From: Isoetes taiwanensis
Taxonomy: Eukaryota > Streptophyta > Lycopodiopsida > Isoetales > Isoetaceae
Reading direction: 5' to 3'
DNA: 64,000 nt
Assembly (NCBI GenBank): GCA_021234155.1
Contig: JAJEKV010000059.1
Span: forward strand, 5,937,215-6,001,214
Position 1 is the first letter of the stretch. The number at the start of each line of letters is the position of its first letter. Shown here in pieces: positions 23,254-34,035 of the stretch. The notes under the pieces are model-generated. The model saw nothing but the letters and a program-made list of their open reading frames with translations, did no database searches and was not told the origin of the DNA. A program made the translations under genes and the position numbers.

Positions 23254-25000
23254 CTTTCCCTTACCTTTTCCCTTTTCCCTTTTCCCTCTCCCCCTTTTCC
23301 CTCTTCCCCTTTTCCTCATGCCCTTCTTTCTAAGTTTTCCTTTCTGCTTTCCCCTTTCCTTTCCCTTTTCCCTTTTCCCTTTCCTTCTCCCCAGCTTTTC
23401 TTTTTTCCCCCTTTTTCCCTTCCCTTTTCCTCTTTTGCCCAACCCTTTCTGTCTTCCCTTTTTGGTAGTGCCCTTTTCCCTTCCTTTTCCCCCTCCTTTT
23501 TTCTTTTCCCTCTTTCCCTTTCCCTTTTTCCATGTCTATTTTTCCTTCGGTTTTCCCCTTTCCTCATCCTTTCCCTCTTCCCTTTTTTGCCATGTCCCTT
23601 TTCTCTTCTATTTTTTCTATTCTATTCTATTCTTTTCGCTCCTCTTTTCCCCTTTCTTCACCTTTTTCCTCCTCTCCCTCCTTTTCCCTTCTATTCCTTT
23701 GCTTTTTCTTTTTCTATTTTGCTCTTCCTTTTTATTCACCTCCCCTTTCTATTTTCCCATTTTACCCCCCGTTTTTTCCCTTTTGCTTTTTTCCATTTGC
23801 TTCCACTTTTTTCACGTTTGCCTTTTCCATTTCCCCCCTCCTTGCTTTTCCTTTTTCCCCTTCCCCTTTACCAATAGCCTTTTTCCGTTCCCTTTTCCTC
23901 CTCTCCCCACCCTTTCTCTCTTGTTTTTTTTAGGTGCCCTTTTTTCCCTTCTATTTTTTCTCTCCGCCTCCTTTTTATTTCCTTTTCCCTTTTTTTTTTT
24001 TCTCATGTCTTTTTTCCTTCCCTTTATTTCTCTTCCCCTTTTACGCTTGCCATTTCTTCCTTCCTTTTGCCCCTCTTTTTCCCTCTTCCCTTTTTTTTCT
24101 GTTAGTCTTTTTTCTTTTCCTTTCCTCTCTCCTTTGTTCTTTTTCTTTTTTTTCCTTTTCCCTTTTCCTTCCTCCTTTCTCTTCCTTTTTTCCGCTTTTC
24201 TCCTTATTTTCTCTTCCTCTTTTCCCCATGTCCTTTTTTTTTCCTTTTGCAACTCCCCTCACTTTTCCTTTTTCCCCTTTCCATCCCTTCTCCTCTCCCT
24301 TTGTCTCTTTCCTTTTTCTCATGTCCTTTTTCCTTCTTTTTTTTCTCCTTTCCCCACCTTTTTTTCTCTTTCCCTTTTCCCACCTTTTTGCTCCCTCCTC
24401 CTCTCCCTTTTTTCCCTTTCCTTTTCCCTTTCTCCTATCCTTTTCCCTTTTCCTTTTTCCCTTCCCTTCTCTCTACCCTTTTCCTCATCCCCTTTTCCCT
24501 TCCTTTTACTCTGTCCTCACCATTTCCCTCTTCTCTCCTTTTCATAGTGTCCTTTTTCCTTTTTTTTCTCTCTTTCTTTTCCTTTCTCTTTTTTTGTGCT
24601 CTTTTTCCATTTCCTTTTCCTTTTTTGCCTTTCACTTTGCCCTTATCTCCTCCCTTTTCCTCCTTTCCCACCTTTTTCCTCTTCCCTTTCCCGGTGTTCC
24701 TTTTCCTCCCTCCTCCTTCCCCTTTCTTTTACCTTTCCCTTTTCCTTTTCTTTCCTTTTCCTTTTCCTTCCCTCCTCTCTACCTTTTTTTCTCATCCCTT
24801 TTCAACTTCCCTTTTACTCCTATCCTCGTTCCTTCCATCTTCTCCTATTCGTAGTGTCCTTTTTTTTTCTTTATTTTCCTTTCCCTTTTCCGTGCTCTTT
24901 TGCTTTTCTTTTTTCCCTTTCTTTCTTTCCCTTTTACGTGCCTTTTTCCTTTCACTTTTGCCCTTTTCTCCTCCCTTTTCTTTTCCCTTTCCTATTCGGG
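23254..25000. repeat. Polypyrimidine tract (plus strand) of the outer Helitron
   Basis: About 1.75 kb made almost only of C and T in CCCTTTTCC-like words, with occasional ATG-containing interruptions (CATGTCC, CATGCCC). Long stop-free frames (up to about 400 codons of F/P/S/L) follow automatically from the composition and are not genes. Confidence 0.93.
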
Positions 25001-25119
25001 ACATTAGAGCACCGGCCAATCATGATGGTGGGAAGTCGTTGTGATAAATCTCGATCTTGGGATGCAATTGATGATCTCAACCATCAAATTAGGGTTTCAT
25101 TCATGACATACTTACGCTA

Positions 25120-27741
25120 TCCTATATTATAAAATTATTGTGTATGTCTGTCTTGAACCTCGCCCTAGATCGGACCCAGTTCATTGTTTGATATCGATCT
25201 CAAAGGCTAAGATTGAGTCTACGGTTTAGGTCTTTTTTTCCTTTAGCTTTCTTTGCTTAGCTAAGCAAGGATCGGCCATGGATACGGCGGGAGTCTGCGA
25301 CAAACCGTGGGAGTTCTTCTTGGTTAGAGCTGGAGCTGCTTCAAATGTCAAAGCGGGGTTGCAAAGCGTCTTGCTCGGAATGATGCCATCGTGTCTATAA
25401 TTTCTACGAATCATTTCCATGACCTCAAGTTGGCTTCATACACGGGATTTAGCATCGCGACTAGGTAGAGCCTTAGAAGAACCGTGGTTCCGCTTAAGTC
25501 TTCGATTTGAAGAAGTAGGGGTTTCTCGAGCAAGCAGGGCCGATTGTTTGATATCGATCCCAAAGGTTAAGATTCAGCCCCATGGTTTAGGATTTTTCCT
25601 TTAGCTTTCTTTGCTTAGTTTGCTTCCGGGGAGTTGCCATGGCGGGATTCTTGCTCTGTAGCAAAATCATGGAGCTCGGCAATGGCGATTATGTGGTGCG
25701 TTGTCTCCGCATGCGGCTTGATGCATGTTTTGCACCCCTGTAACATAAAAGGCGATTACGCATATGCCTAGCATATCCGCCGGCCAAAAATCACAGCCGG
25801 TAGCTATGAATCAATCTAGCTATAAATTAGGTAAGTGTAACGCTTCTCACCGTGCTTGCAAAATTTACTACTTTACGTTGTGGCTATGGGTTGCTTACTT
25901 CAACTTCACATTTTCTAGGTTGTCTCGCATCACGAAAAGCCAAATGCTTACCTTAGATTTAAATCACGCAAGTCTTTTCTCGATTCATTTGTTAGCCATT
26001 AGGCTTCTAGAATAGAGCGGTGTTTCTAAACTTCACTTTTGTCATTTTGACACATAATCACTTTTGATCATTTGAGTAACATGCATGGTATTGTGAATAA
26101 CTTAGCTTTCTTTTTATTTCTCATCTATTCACTTTTTCGTATGCTCAATGTTTTTTGTATGTTTGCAGGTTGCATAGCCGTTCCTTAGCACAATCTGAGA
26201 CAATTTGTAATGTTTCAAGCGATTCGCGGATAGATTTATTTCTCTTTGTATTTGCTTGCTTTTTGTACAGGAGAGGAACATCTATCTAATACTCTTCGCC
26301 AAGCTGGAGTGTGAGGTAAACCTGGTCAAATTTCTATCCTTTTAGATGTTCGTCTCAATTCATGCTCATTAACCTTGTGAATGTGTTTTAATGTTGTCTC
26401 TTTTGCATGGCTAGCTTGATCGATTTGTCCACAAACATCTTAAAATAAAACCGAGTAAATGCTTCAAAGCACATGTATGTAGCGGATGGCGTAATTCGAT
26501 TGAACCTTAATGCTAGACCTTTGAGCTTAATTCATGTCATATATCTACGAAATGGAAGTTTTCATGATCAAAGCAAAAAGCACGAGGAAATAACCCTCGG
26601 AACTATGATAATATTGTCAAAGGCGTCCTAGATAGTAATTAGATCCTATCTATAATGCGAGAAAGATATGATGTTTATGGTGTCTTGCCCTTGGTCTTGC
26701 CAATGATGCTACGGGGAAATGCTTTGCCCAAAGCACGGGTGATTTTACAATAAGTTGACGTAAATAGACTTCATACATTATGTCTTTATGTCATCCCACC
26801 CACATACAACTTTTGTTCCCTGCCGGAATGGAGTCGTTCCACTGTAGAATGGAGCCGGGACATCATAGAAATTTGAAGGATGTTGTGACCGGGTAATATG
26901 TCAATTTTCTCCATTCCTTTTGAAGGATTGTCCCTACGATCATATATTATTTTCCCCTGCTGACTCTGGCCTCATGTTATCCAAAGATCTGAACCAACAT
27001 TTGAGAACATTAGAATCAACCCAAACCACTTTCAATTTGTGCCCATTAGCACGGTTATACATCCATCTTAGTAGCCTTCCATTTCAATCATGGCAATGCC
27101 GCCAATGCAAAATGCCCCAAATGCATCACATGTCTAGGACTTGGTTGCATATTCTAATCCGGTTATACATTGAAAGGGGCATATTCACATTGGCTTGAAC
27201 ATTTGTTGCACCAATGGTTGCATCTGTTGAAAGGCGTATTCACATTGGAGTAGACATTTGTTGTCCCACATAACCACAAAACATTAGGTCATTTGGGTCA
27301 TTAATTTAATTTGATTTAATATGGTAAATGGCAAACCCCACATCTCAAAAAAAAGGCGTTCTCCTCCTTAAAAAGTAGGAGGTTGTTTTCATAAAAAACT
27401 AAGTAGGAGAATTTGAAGAATCAAAAGACTAAAAGCGATTACAGGGGCAAAATTGCTCGGTTGAAATTGTAACCCCGTTGCATTTAACAATCATCAAAAT
27501 TGTTGTATAATAGGCGTACACTGTACACTACAAAAATGCAAAAGAGGAGCAAGGGTAAATGCAAAGAGGAGCAAGTGTAAAGAAGCTGTGGCTAGGATAT
27601 TTGCCTAAAAGATCGGCCCAATACACTACCAAAAATGCAAAGAGGAGCAAGTGTAAATGCAAAGAGGAGCAAGTGTAAAGAAGCGTGGCTAGGATATTTG
27701 CCTCAAAGGATCGGCAAAGAACGCCTGGCACCCTTTACTAG
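25120..27741 (+). mobile_element. Nested Helitron 1, without purine tract
   Basis: The 5' end is TCCTATATTATAAAATT at 25120 after A25119, followed by the family words GTCTTGAACC and CTAGATCGGACC. The 3' end is degenerate (GCCTGGCACCCTTTACTAG, CTAG at 27738-27741) but resembles the GCTGGGCACC...TTACTAG terminus of other members. The interior holds a direct repeat of about 85 bp (25180 and 25555, ATATCGATC with TTTAGCTTTCTTTGCTTAG). It also contains a short tandem repeat at 27526-27720. No protein domain is recognised. It is 2.62 kb. Confidence 0.75.
27526..27720. repeat. Tandem repeat, about 97-bp unit, two copies
   Basis: Each unit contains ATGCAAAGAGGAGCAAG twice, then TGGCTAGGATATTTGCCT and GATCGGC. 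It lies just inside the 3' end of nested Helitron 1. Confidence 0.85.
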
Positions 27742-29517
27742 TCTTATATTATAAAATTATAGCGTGTGTCTTCAATGGAGCCCTAAATCGGACGGTCGAG
27801 GATTTGATTGACCAATGGTGGAGATGATGTGTGCGTGTCTTCAACTAAAATTTCATCTTAACTATGGCTTCAATATGAAAAGGGAAAAGGAAAAAGGAAA
27901 AGGAAAAGGAAAAGGGAAAAGGAAAATGAAAAGGAAGAACGATGAAAGGGAAAAGGGAAAAGGAAAAGGAAAAGGAGAACGGAAAAGGAAAAACGATGAA
28001 AGTGAAAGGGAAAAAAAAAAAAGGAAAAGGGGAAGGGAAAAGGAAAAACGATGAAAGGGAAAAAGGAAGGAAAAAAAGGAAAAGGGAAGGGAAAAGGAAA
28101 AACGATGAAAGGAAAAAAGGAAAAAAAAGGGAAAAGGAAAACGATGAAAGGGAAAAGGAAAAGGGAAAAGGAAAAACGATGAAAGGGAAAAAGGGAAAAA
28201 GGAAAAGGGGGGAAAGGAAAAATGAAAAGAAAAAAAAAGGGAAAAGGAAAAAGGGAAGGAAAAGGGAAAAACTATGAAAAGGGAAAAGGGAAAAGGGAAA
28301 AGGGAAAAGGGAAAAGGAATAAAAGAAAGGTAAGAGGAAAAAGGAAAGAGAAGGAGAAAAGGAAAAAAGGAAATAGAAAAAGGAATAGAATAGGCTTAGG
28401 GGAAAGGGAAAGGAAAAGGCACCATGAGAAGGGGGTAAGAAGTAAGGGTGAGAAAAAGGAAAAAAAAGGTAAGGGAAAAGGTTGCAAAGTCCATGGGAAA
28501 AAAGGAAAGTAAAAAAGGAAAAAGAGAGGGGAAAAGGGCAAAAGAGAACTTGGGAAAAGGGGAGCGAGAAAAGGAGAAAAAAAGGAAAAGGCTTGAAAAA
28601 AGGAAAAGAGAAAAGGGTGAAGAAAGAGAAAAACGGAAGCAAAAAAGAGCATCGAGAAAAGGAAGAGGGAAAGGATGGAAAAAGGAGGGAAAAGGGTGGG
28701 GGGAAAGTAGAATAGACAAAGGGTAGGGAGCAAGGAATAGGAAAAGAGGAAAAGAGGAAGGAGAAAAGGGCCACGAGAAAAAAAGGGAAGAGGGAAAGGG
28801 TGAGGAAATAGAAAAAGAAAGGGAAAAAGAGTATGGGAAAGGGAAAAGAAAAAAAAACAAGAAAAGGAGAAAGTGGAAAGGAAAAAGGGGGGAAGAGGAT
28901 GGGGAAAAGAAGGAAAAAGGTACATAAAAAAGGTTGAGAAAAGAGAATGGAAAGAGGCATATGAAAAGGGATAGGGAACGGGAAAGGGAAAATGTAAAGG
29001 AAGGGGAAAAAAGAGAAAGGAAAGGGAAAAAGGAACAGCATAAAAGCAAAAAGGTGGGGAAAATATGAAAAGGGGATGGAAAGTTGAAAGGAAAAGGGAA
29101 AGCGGAAAAAGGAGAAGGGAAAGCAAAAAGAGCATGAGGAAAAGGGGAGAGAAATGGAAAAAGATATGGGGAAAAGGACACGTGATCAAGAGGAAGAGGG
29201 TGGGGAAAGGAAGAAAAGGGCACATGAAAAAGGTAAGCAAAAGAGAGAAAAAAAAATGCATAAGAAACGGAAAGAGAAAAGGAAAAGGAAAAGGAAAAGG
29301 AAGAGGAAGGGGAAAAGAGTAGTGGAAAAATGGGAAGAGCGGGGAAAGATAAAAAGGAAGGGAAAAAGCTGATAAGAAAAAGAGAAAGAAAAAAGGGCAA
29401 GGGGAAAGGGAAGGCAAAGGGAGGGAGAAGGGGGTTAGAAAAAAAAAAGGAGAATCAAAAAAGAAAGAAATTAAAGGTTCCTAATTTATGCCCAGCAAGG
29501 CTGGGCACCATTACTAG
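27742..29517 (+). mobile_element. Nested Helitron 2, non-autonomous, with polypurine tract
   Basis: The 5' end TCTTATATTATAAAATT starts at 27742, immediately after the CTAG of nested Helitron 1. The 3' end is the hairpin at 29490-29506 (GCCCAGCAAGGCTGGGC), then ACCATTACTAG, ending at 29517 before T. The interior is about 130 bp of 5' sequence and a purine tract from about 27875 to 29470, with repeated ACGATGAAAGGG words near 27937-28190. The tract matches the reversed tract of the 33991-42551 Helitron in order (for example GGGTAGGGAGCAAGGAATAGG-like words). This element therefore looks like an internally deleted relative of that RepHel-bearing element. It is 1776 bp. Confidence 0.9.
27875..29470. 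repeat. Polypurine tract (plus strand) of nested Helitron 2
   Basis: About 1.6 kb of GGGAAAAGG-like purines, purine on the Helitron sense strand. ACGATGAAAGGG recurs at least six times at 40-55 bp spacing in the first 300 bp. Lysine/glutamate-rich frames on this strand and phenylalanine-rich frames on the other are artefacts of composition. Confidence 0.93.
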
Positions 29518-29722
29518 TAACATTATAATATAAGAAAGGTGAATCCAGTGGTCATGAAATTCTCACAGGTCGTTAAGAATCAAGTGAAGACTCAAATAAT
29601 GGTGGTATATTTTAAAATTAAAATTTCTCTTTCGAGATATATCGGTTTAAGTGGCAGGGGGTATGGTGGACCATTTCTGGTCCATGGACCAGAAATGGTC
29701 CCCGGGACAACTCTAGTGTTAA

Positions 29723-30624
29723 AGGTACCAGTCTAGATCACCATGTAACACTAACCTGTTGATCAGCATCTAGTGATGTCCCATACCAACACTAAATACT
29801 TCTCTCATTAGTTTACATGAGTTTCTTAACTAGGGCCACCACATGTGCCCCTATTGCCCCTTTGCATAACAATGCGCAGGGAGACCTTAAGGAATGCAAG
29901 ACTCTACCAGCTGGTCACACCTAACCAGCCACTCTAAGCATCCTTAGATTTAACACAAATGGAAAAGGAAGACCATTTAGGAAGTTACATTTTATTAGTT
30001 TCAAGGCTTCTTCAGGGCAATCCCATATTTTCTTAGGTGAAGTTCAAGTATTTGGTACGGATACCCTTTTTTAAATTCAGTATCCTATTATAGCAGACAC
30101 CTCTGCCGGTACAGACATCCTATCAATCTATGGCTTACCAAATGCCTTCAAACTTCAATTCCGAGAGATCTCTACCAAGTCGAAATCCCTTTGAAGTCCA
30201 ATCCATCCACAGAACTCTGATTTTCCCTTGCCTTATCTGCGCTTCCCTTCTAATGCCGGACCTCCGACCTCCTCTTCTGCTTTGCTTCCTTACGTATTTG
30301 CTACCTTTTTTAGATCCGAGGTCTGCCCTTAATGGCTTAACCACGTGGCACTACCCTCACAGGGCAGGTAATCCTGCCGGATCCATAATCCGGCCTACCC
30401 CAGATTCTACTATCCACAATCCGACCGGTTCAAGCCACCACCAACCACGATGCACGGCTATCAAATCCAACGGAAACACCACATGGCGGCATCTAATTGG
30501 CCGGAGTTCCCTCGAGGAGGCGAATTTTGGGTCGCTTATAACAACCCATCTCGTGAGGTCTGCCGCGCCTCCGGTCGTGGCTAAGCCACGAGATTTCGGT
30601 TGCCCCGATTAAGGGGTGCTTACA
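29723..30624 (-). mobile_element. Ty3/gypsy LTR, outer part
   Basis: On the minus strand an LTR would start here with TGTAAGCACCCC at 30624 and run to 29723, where the CACTA-ended element interrupts it; it then resumes at 16766. Joining the pieces gives an LTR of about 1.5 kb. The 160-codon plus-strand frame at 30130-30612 is not supported as a gene. The TG start fits LTR rules, but without a second LTR the boundary is inferred. Confidence 0.55.
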
Positions 30625-31273
30625 CCTTAATGTCCAATGGTTTTTAAACCATTATAAGGTACTAGTATTGGTGCCCAGCGTTGCTGGGCATAAATTAGGA
30701 ATCTATGCAGACAAAAACCTATTCATTCTACCATTTTTTCATTCTCTTTTTTTCTTTTTTTAATCCCCTTGTTCCTCCCTTTACCTTCCCTTTCCCCTTC
30801 CCCTTTTTCCCTTTCTCTTTTTTTTTTCTGATGGGCTTTTTTCCTTTATTTTATTTATTTTCCCCTTCTTCCCACCTTTTCTTATTTTCCCTTAACTTTT
30901 TCTCCTTTTCCCACCTTACTTTCTTACCTTTTTCCCGGTGCCCTTTTACCTCTCCTTTTCTGTCCCCTTTTCTATTTCCTTTTCCTTTCCTTTTCCTATC
31001 TTTCCTTTTTCATCCTTCCTAGTTTTTATTTTTTTTTCCTTTCCTTCTTTTCACTTCATTTCTTTTTCACTTTTACCCTTTTTACCTTTTTCCTTCTTTC
31101 CTTCTTTTTTTCCTTTTCCCTCTTCCTTTTCTTTTTTTTCTTTTCCATTTTTTTTTTCTTGTTTTTGTTTCCCTTTATCTTTATTTCCCTCTTCCATTTT
31201 TCCCTTCCCCTTTTCCTTTTTCCTTTTCCCATTTCCCTTTTTAACTATCGGATTGAGTGAATTTTGGCCATCG

Positions 31274-33456
31274 AACAAGATTTAAAATGAAACGCACTTA
31301 TTTAAGAAGTGCGTTTGGAAGATTCCTTCTGAAAATTTATAAAATTCTAAAATCCCTCTAAAAAGGGCCCTTTTATTACCTTTAGTCCAAAGATTTATAA
31401 AACTGCTCGTGAAAACAGACATTTTAAGAAGACTTAATATTAAGAAAAAACACACACAAAAAAAAAATCCCATTGTAGAGGGGAAAAGAACTACAATGAA
31501 ATTCAAAGATTGACTATGGGGCAAATTCGTATGAAGAAATTAGATGCTTTTGTACCTTGTCCCTGAAAGTTTTTATATTAGCTGTTTTAGAAGACAGGAA
31601 ATTTGTTATTTCACAACCATTTTGGCTGAACATCCTAATGGACCCTAAAACACATTGGGAGGCAGTTGAACAAACTTCTTGAATGACAAATCATTGTTTT
31701 TGCATCACATAGTATTACAAATACCAATACATCCACGATGTCTTGTAGTTAAATTTGAAGTTTTAGTTGATGATGCGGTATAAATTTATCTGGGGATACA
31801 AAGTTGAAGTAATGAAGCCATGTGATTACATGCCCTCCTTTTTATTCTGAGATGTATTTACGAACACACATATTAATCTACAACATGGTGATGCTCAAAA
31901 GATAGTCAACCTCCTTAGCAATGTTGAGCATATTCATCACAATTACATCATCGTAGCGGTGGGCACCATGCACATTTCTCTGGCGATGAAGTATTCGTCA
32001 TTTTACCCCTTTCCTATATATTTTGTAAATAAATAGGTAAACTTCTGAGGGGTTGCTACTCCTCGCTCTCCTCTGGATAAACCATGTGGTTTCCTTCTAG
32101 TCAAACACCTGTGTCACCATAATATTTTGGAGTTCTTTGCCTTTAGTAGCAAATTTTTAGTGCACAGGTGAAGTTCGCATGTGCGTAGAGAAAAAAAGTA
32201 GAAATAACAACATGATTCGACTACTTTATGCTCTAACATTTGCATTACAAGCTCGGAAAATTTAGAACCGTTTTAGAACTTTTAGACTAAAAAACTAAAA
32301 CGATTGTGTAAAATTATCCCTTATGTGTGTTACTTTAGTAGTTTTCAGTTGCCAAACCCTTTGGCGAGCAAGAAAGACCCCAAAAGATTTTACACGATAT
32401 ATACTTTATCTCTGGACTGCATATATATATACATATATATATAAAAGTCTTATATATATATGCAATTCGGTATAAATTTATACCGTTTCTCAAATATAGA
32501 TTTATACATAGAGTTCTCTTTTCTTATCGGATATATATATGTAATTATGTGTATATATATTATATTATATATACACATATATGTCAATATAAATTAGTTT
32601 AATGCGAAGTTTTTTCTGCGGTATAAATTTATACCAAGGAGAGGCGTCCCGGTATAAATTTATCTGGGAGAGCTCTCGTGGTATAGCGAGGGAGCTCTCG
32701 CGGTATAAATTTATACCGTGAGAGCTCTCGCTATGAATCGAGGCTCTCGCGGTATAAATTTATACCGCTCGAGTCCTCTTGCGGTATAAATTTATACCGC
32801 TCAAGTCCACTTGCGGTATAAATTTATACCATGCGAACTCTCTGGCATGTCATATCCGCACAGCACTACCTATTGTGGTATAAATCTATACCACCCAGAA
32901 ATTTATTTTGAAGGCGTTATGTCCGCGCATTGTCATCGTGGTATACATAAGTCTATAGCAAGACGGATGAGCAAATAAGAGCAAGTATATAAGGCGAAGA
33001 AGCGGCGTCTTGACTCCAACTTGTGCTTCAAAGTGTAAGTTTGTTCAATGAGGCATACTTTCATGTGAAAATGTTTGCTTCAATGAGGCAATGTCAAAAT
33101 GTGTTGCATTTTTACAGTTTTGTTCATAGTTTTGTCTTGATTTGGAAAACTTTGAATAAAATACCTTTTGGCACTTTAGTGTGCTTCTTTTTTTTCAATG
33201 TCTATTTTGTTTAGTTTTTGAAAATATTACTATTTACATAAAACCAAACTAGGGGGACCAAAAGGGATGTCAAACAATTTTGAATGGAAGCTAAGTTCAC
33301 ACCCCCTCCAAAATGATGCCTAAAATTTTTAAATTGTCACACTTGTCACAAATATACCACAAAAAGGGACATTTTGGGGATTTTTTAGGAATCTTTCAAG
33401 ATTCCTTTTTGAAGTGCGTTTTGAGCAAATTAGTGTGTTTCATTTTAAACTTTGTT
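31274..33456. mobile_element. DNA transposon with about 26-bp inverted ends
   Basis: The left end AACAAGATTTAAAATGAAAC is matched inverted at the right (AACAAAGTTTAAAATGAAAC on the minus strand). Further inverted similarity lies inside (AACGCACTT, GATTCCT, AAAATCCC). ATCG flanks both sides (31270-31273 and 33457-33460), a possible 4-bp duplication. The interior is AT-rich, holds the palindrome array at 32469-32894 and has no recognised transposase, so it is non-autonomous. The superfamily is unclear. Confidence 0.6.
32469..32894. repeat. Array of the 16-bp palindrome GGTATAAATTTATACC
   Basis: Six perfect copies of the palindrome and two imperfect ones occur in about 425 bp, with a further half-copy near 31777. 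Later copies are spaced about 32 bp apart. Most are bounded by C/G so that the palindrome extends to 18 bp. The spacers share GAGAGCTCTCG or CTCGAGTCC-like words that are themselves palindromic. The copies could form hairpins or bind a dimeric protein. Confidence 0.9.
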
Positions 33457-34035
33457 ATCGGTCATTTTATCTTCCTTTTTTCCCTTTTCTCCTTCTCTTT
33501 TTTTTTCCCCTTCCTTACCCTTTTTTGTTCCTTTTCCTTCTTCCCCTCTTTTGTTTTCTATTTTTCCTTTTCCATTTTTTATTTTTTCATATTTTTTTTT
33601 TTGAAGAACTGTGTCAGCAATATATTCTCCTTTTCATATTCTTATTTCTCCTTTTCCCTTTTTCTTTTTTCCTTTTGTCCTTTCTCTCTCACTTTTCCTT
33701 TTCCTTCTCTCCTTTTCCCTTCCCCTTTTCCTTTTTCCCTTTTCTCTTTCATCGTTCATTTGTCCGGATTAGGTTAATCATATTGGAGCCATGGTCAAGA
33801 TGAAACTTTAGTTGAAGACTTTCACACATCATCTCCACCGTTGGTCAATCAAATCCTTGATTCGTCCGATCTAGGGCTCCATTGAAGACACACTATAACA
33901 TTATAATATAAGATTTGTTACCTTAGCTTTTGTTTCATGGCTTGCCTAACCCATTCAACCATTGCCCCTCCTTTTACATTATATCCATAACTAGTAATGG
34001 TACCCGCCTGCTTTGGGCATAATTAAGGAACCTTT

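Larger units (their letters stand above)
23131..29535 (-). mobile_element. Helitron carrying a polypyrimidine tract, interrupted by two nested Helitrons
   Basis: The 3' end on the minus strand is the hairpin GCCCAGCAACGCTGGGC, then ACCTTAACTAG, ending at 23131 after A23130. The tract runs from about 23254 to 25000. The 5' end is split. Sequence up to 25119 (CATGACATACTTACGCTA) and from 29518 (TAACATTATAATATAAGA) together form the family 5' end, TCTTATATTATAATGTTATAG followed by TATGTC. Two plus-oriented Helitrons (25120-27741 and 27742-29517) sit at the A|T between them. The outer flank at 29536 is A where T is expected. Own length is about 2.0 kb, with no coding capacity. Confidence 0.82.
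16767..29718. mobile_element. CACTA-ended DNA transposon in a TTAA site
   Basis: The left end reads CACTAGAGTTGTCCC (16767-16781). The right end is its exact inverse (29704-29718). Both ends are followed inward by TGGACCATAAATGG-like subterminal words. TTAA flanks both sides (16763-16766 and 29719-29722). CACTA...TAGTG ends suggest the En/Spm superfamily, but that family usually makes 3-bp duplications; a 4-bp TTAA is typical of piggyBac-like elements. No transposase of either type was recognised. After removal of the Helitron nest (23131-29535) the element is about 6.5 kb. Since it splits one gypsy LTR cleanly, it inserted after that element. Confidence 0.7.
30662..33913 (-). mobile_element. 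Non-autonomous Helitron with tract, interrupted by a TIR element
   Basis: The 3' end on the minus strand is the hairpin GCCCAGCAACGCTGGGC, then ACCAATACTAG at 30662. The 5' end is TCTTATATTATAATG at 33913. The flanks are A30661 and T33914. Pyrimidine tract lies on both sides (about 30720-31245 and 33465-33755) of a 2.18-kb insertion (31274-33456). The 5' 150 bp closely match the 12906-14452 element (GATCTAGGGC, TTGAAGACACAC). It has no coding capacity. Confidence 0.87.

Noticed and set aside
23318-24854. Long stop-free plus-strand frames (up to 409 codons)
   Set aside because: They are made almost only of F, P, S and L because the DNA is a C/T tract; several frames overlap openly and no domain is present.
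30130-30612. 160-codon plus-strand frame
   Set aside because: It lies wholly inside the inferred gypsy LTR, on the antisense strand, and has no domain.
30662-30690. Rho-independent terminator (GC hairpin next to T-rich DNA)
   Set aside because: The same hairpin recurs at a fixed distance from CTAG at many Helitron ends in both orientations; the genome is eukaryotic.
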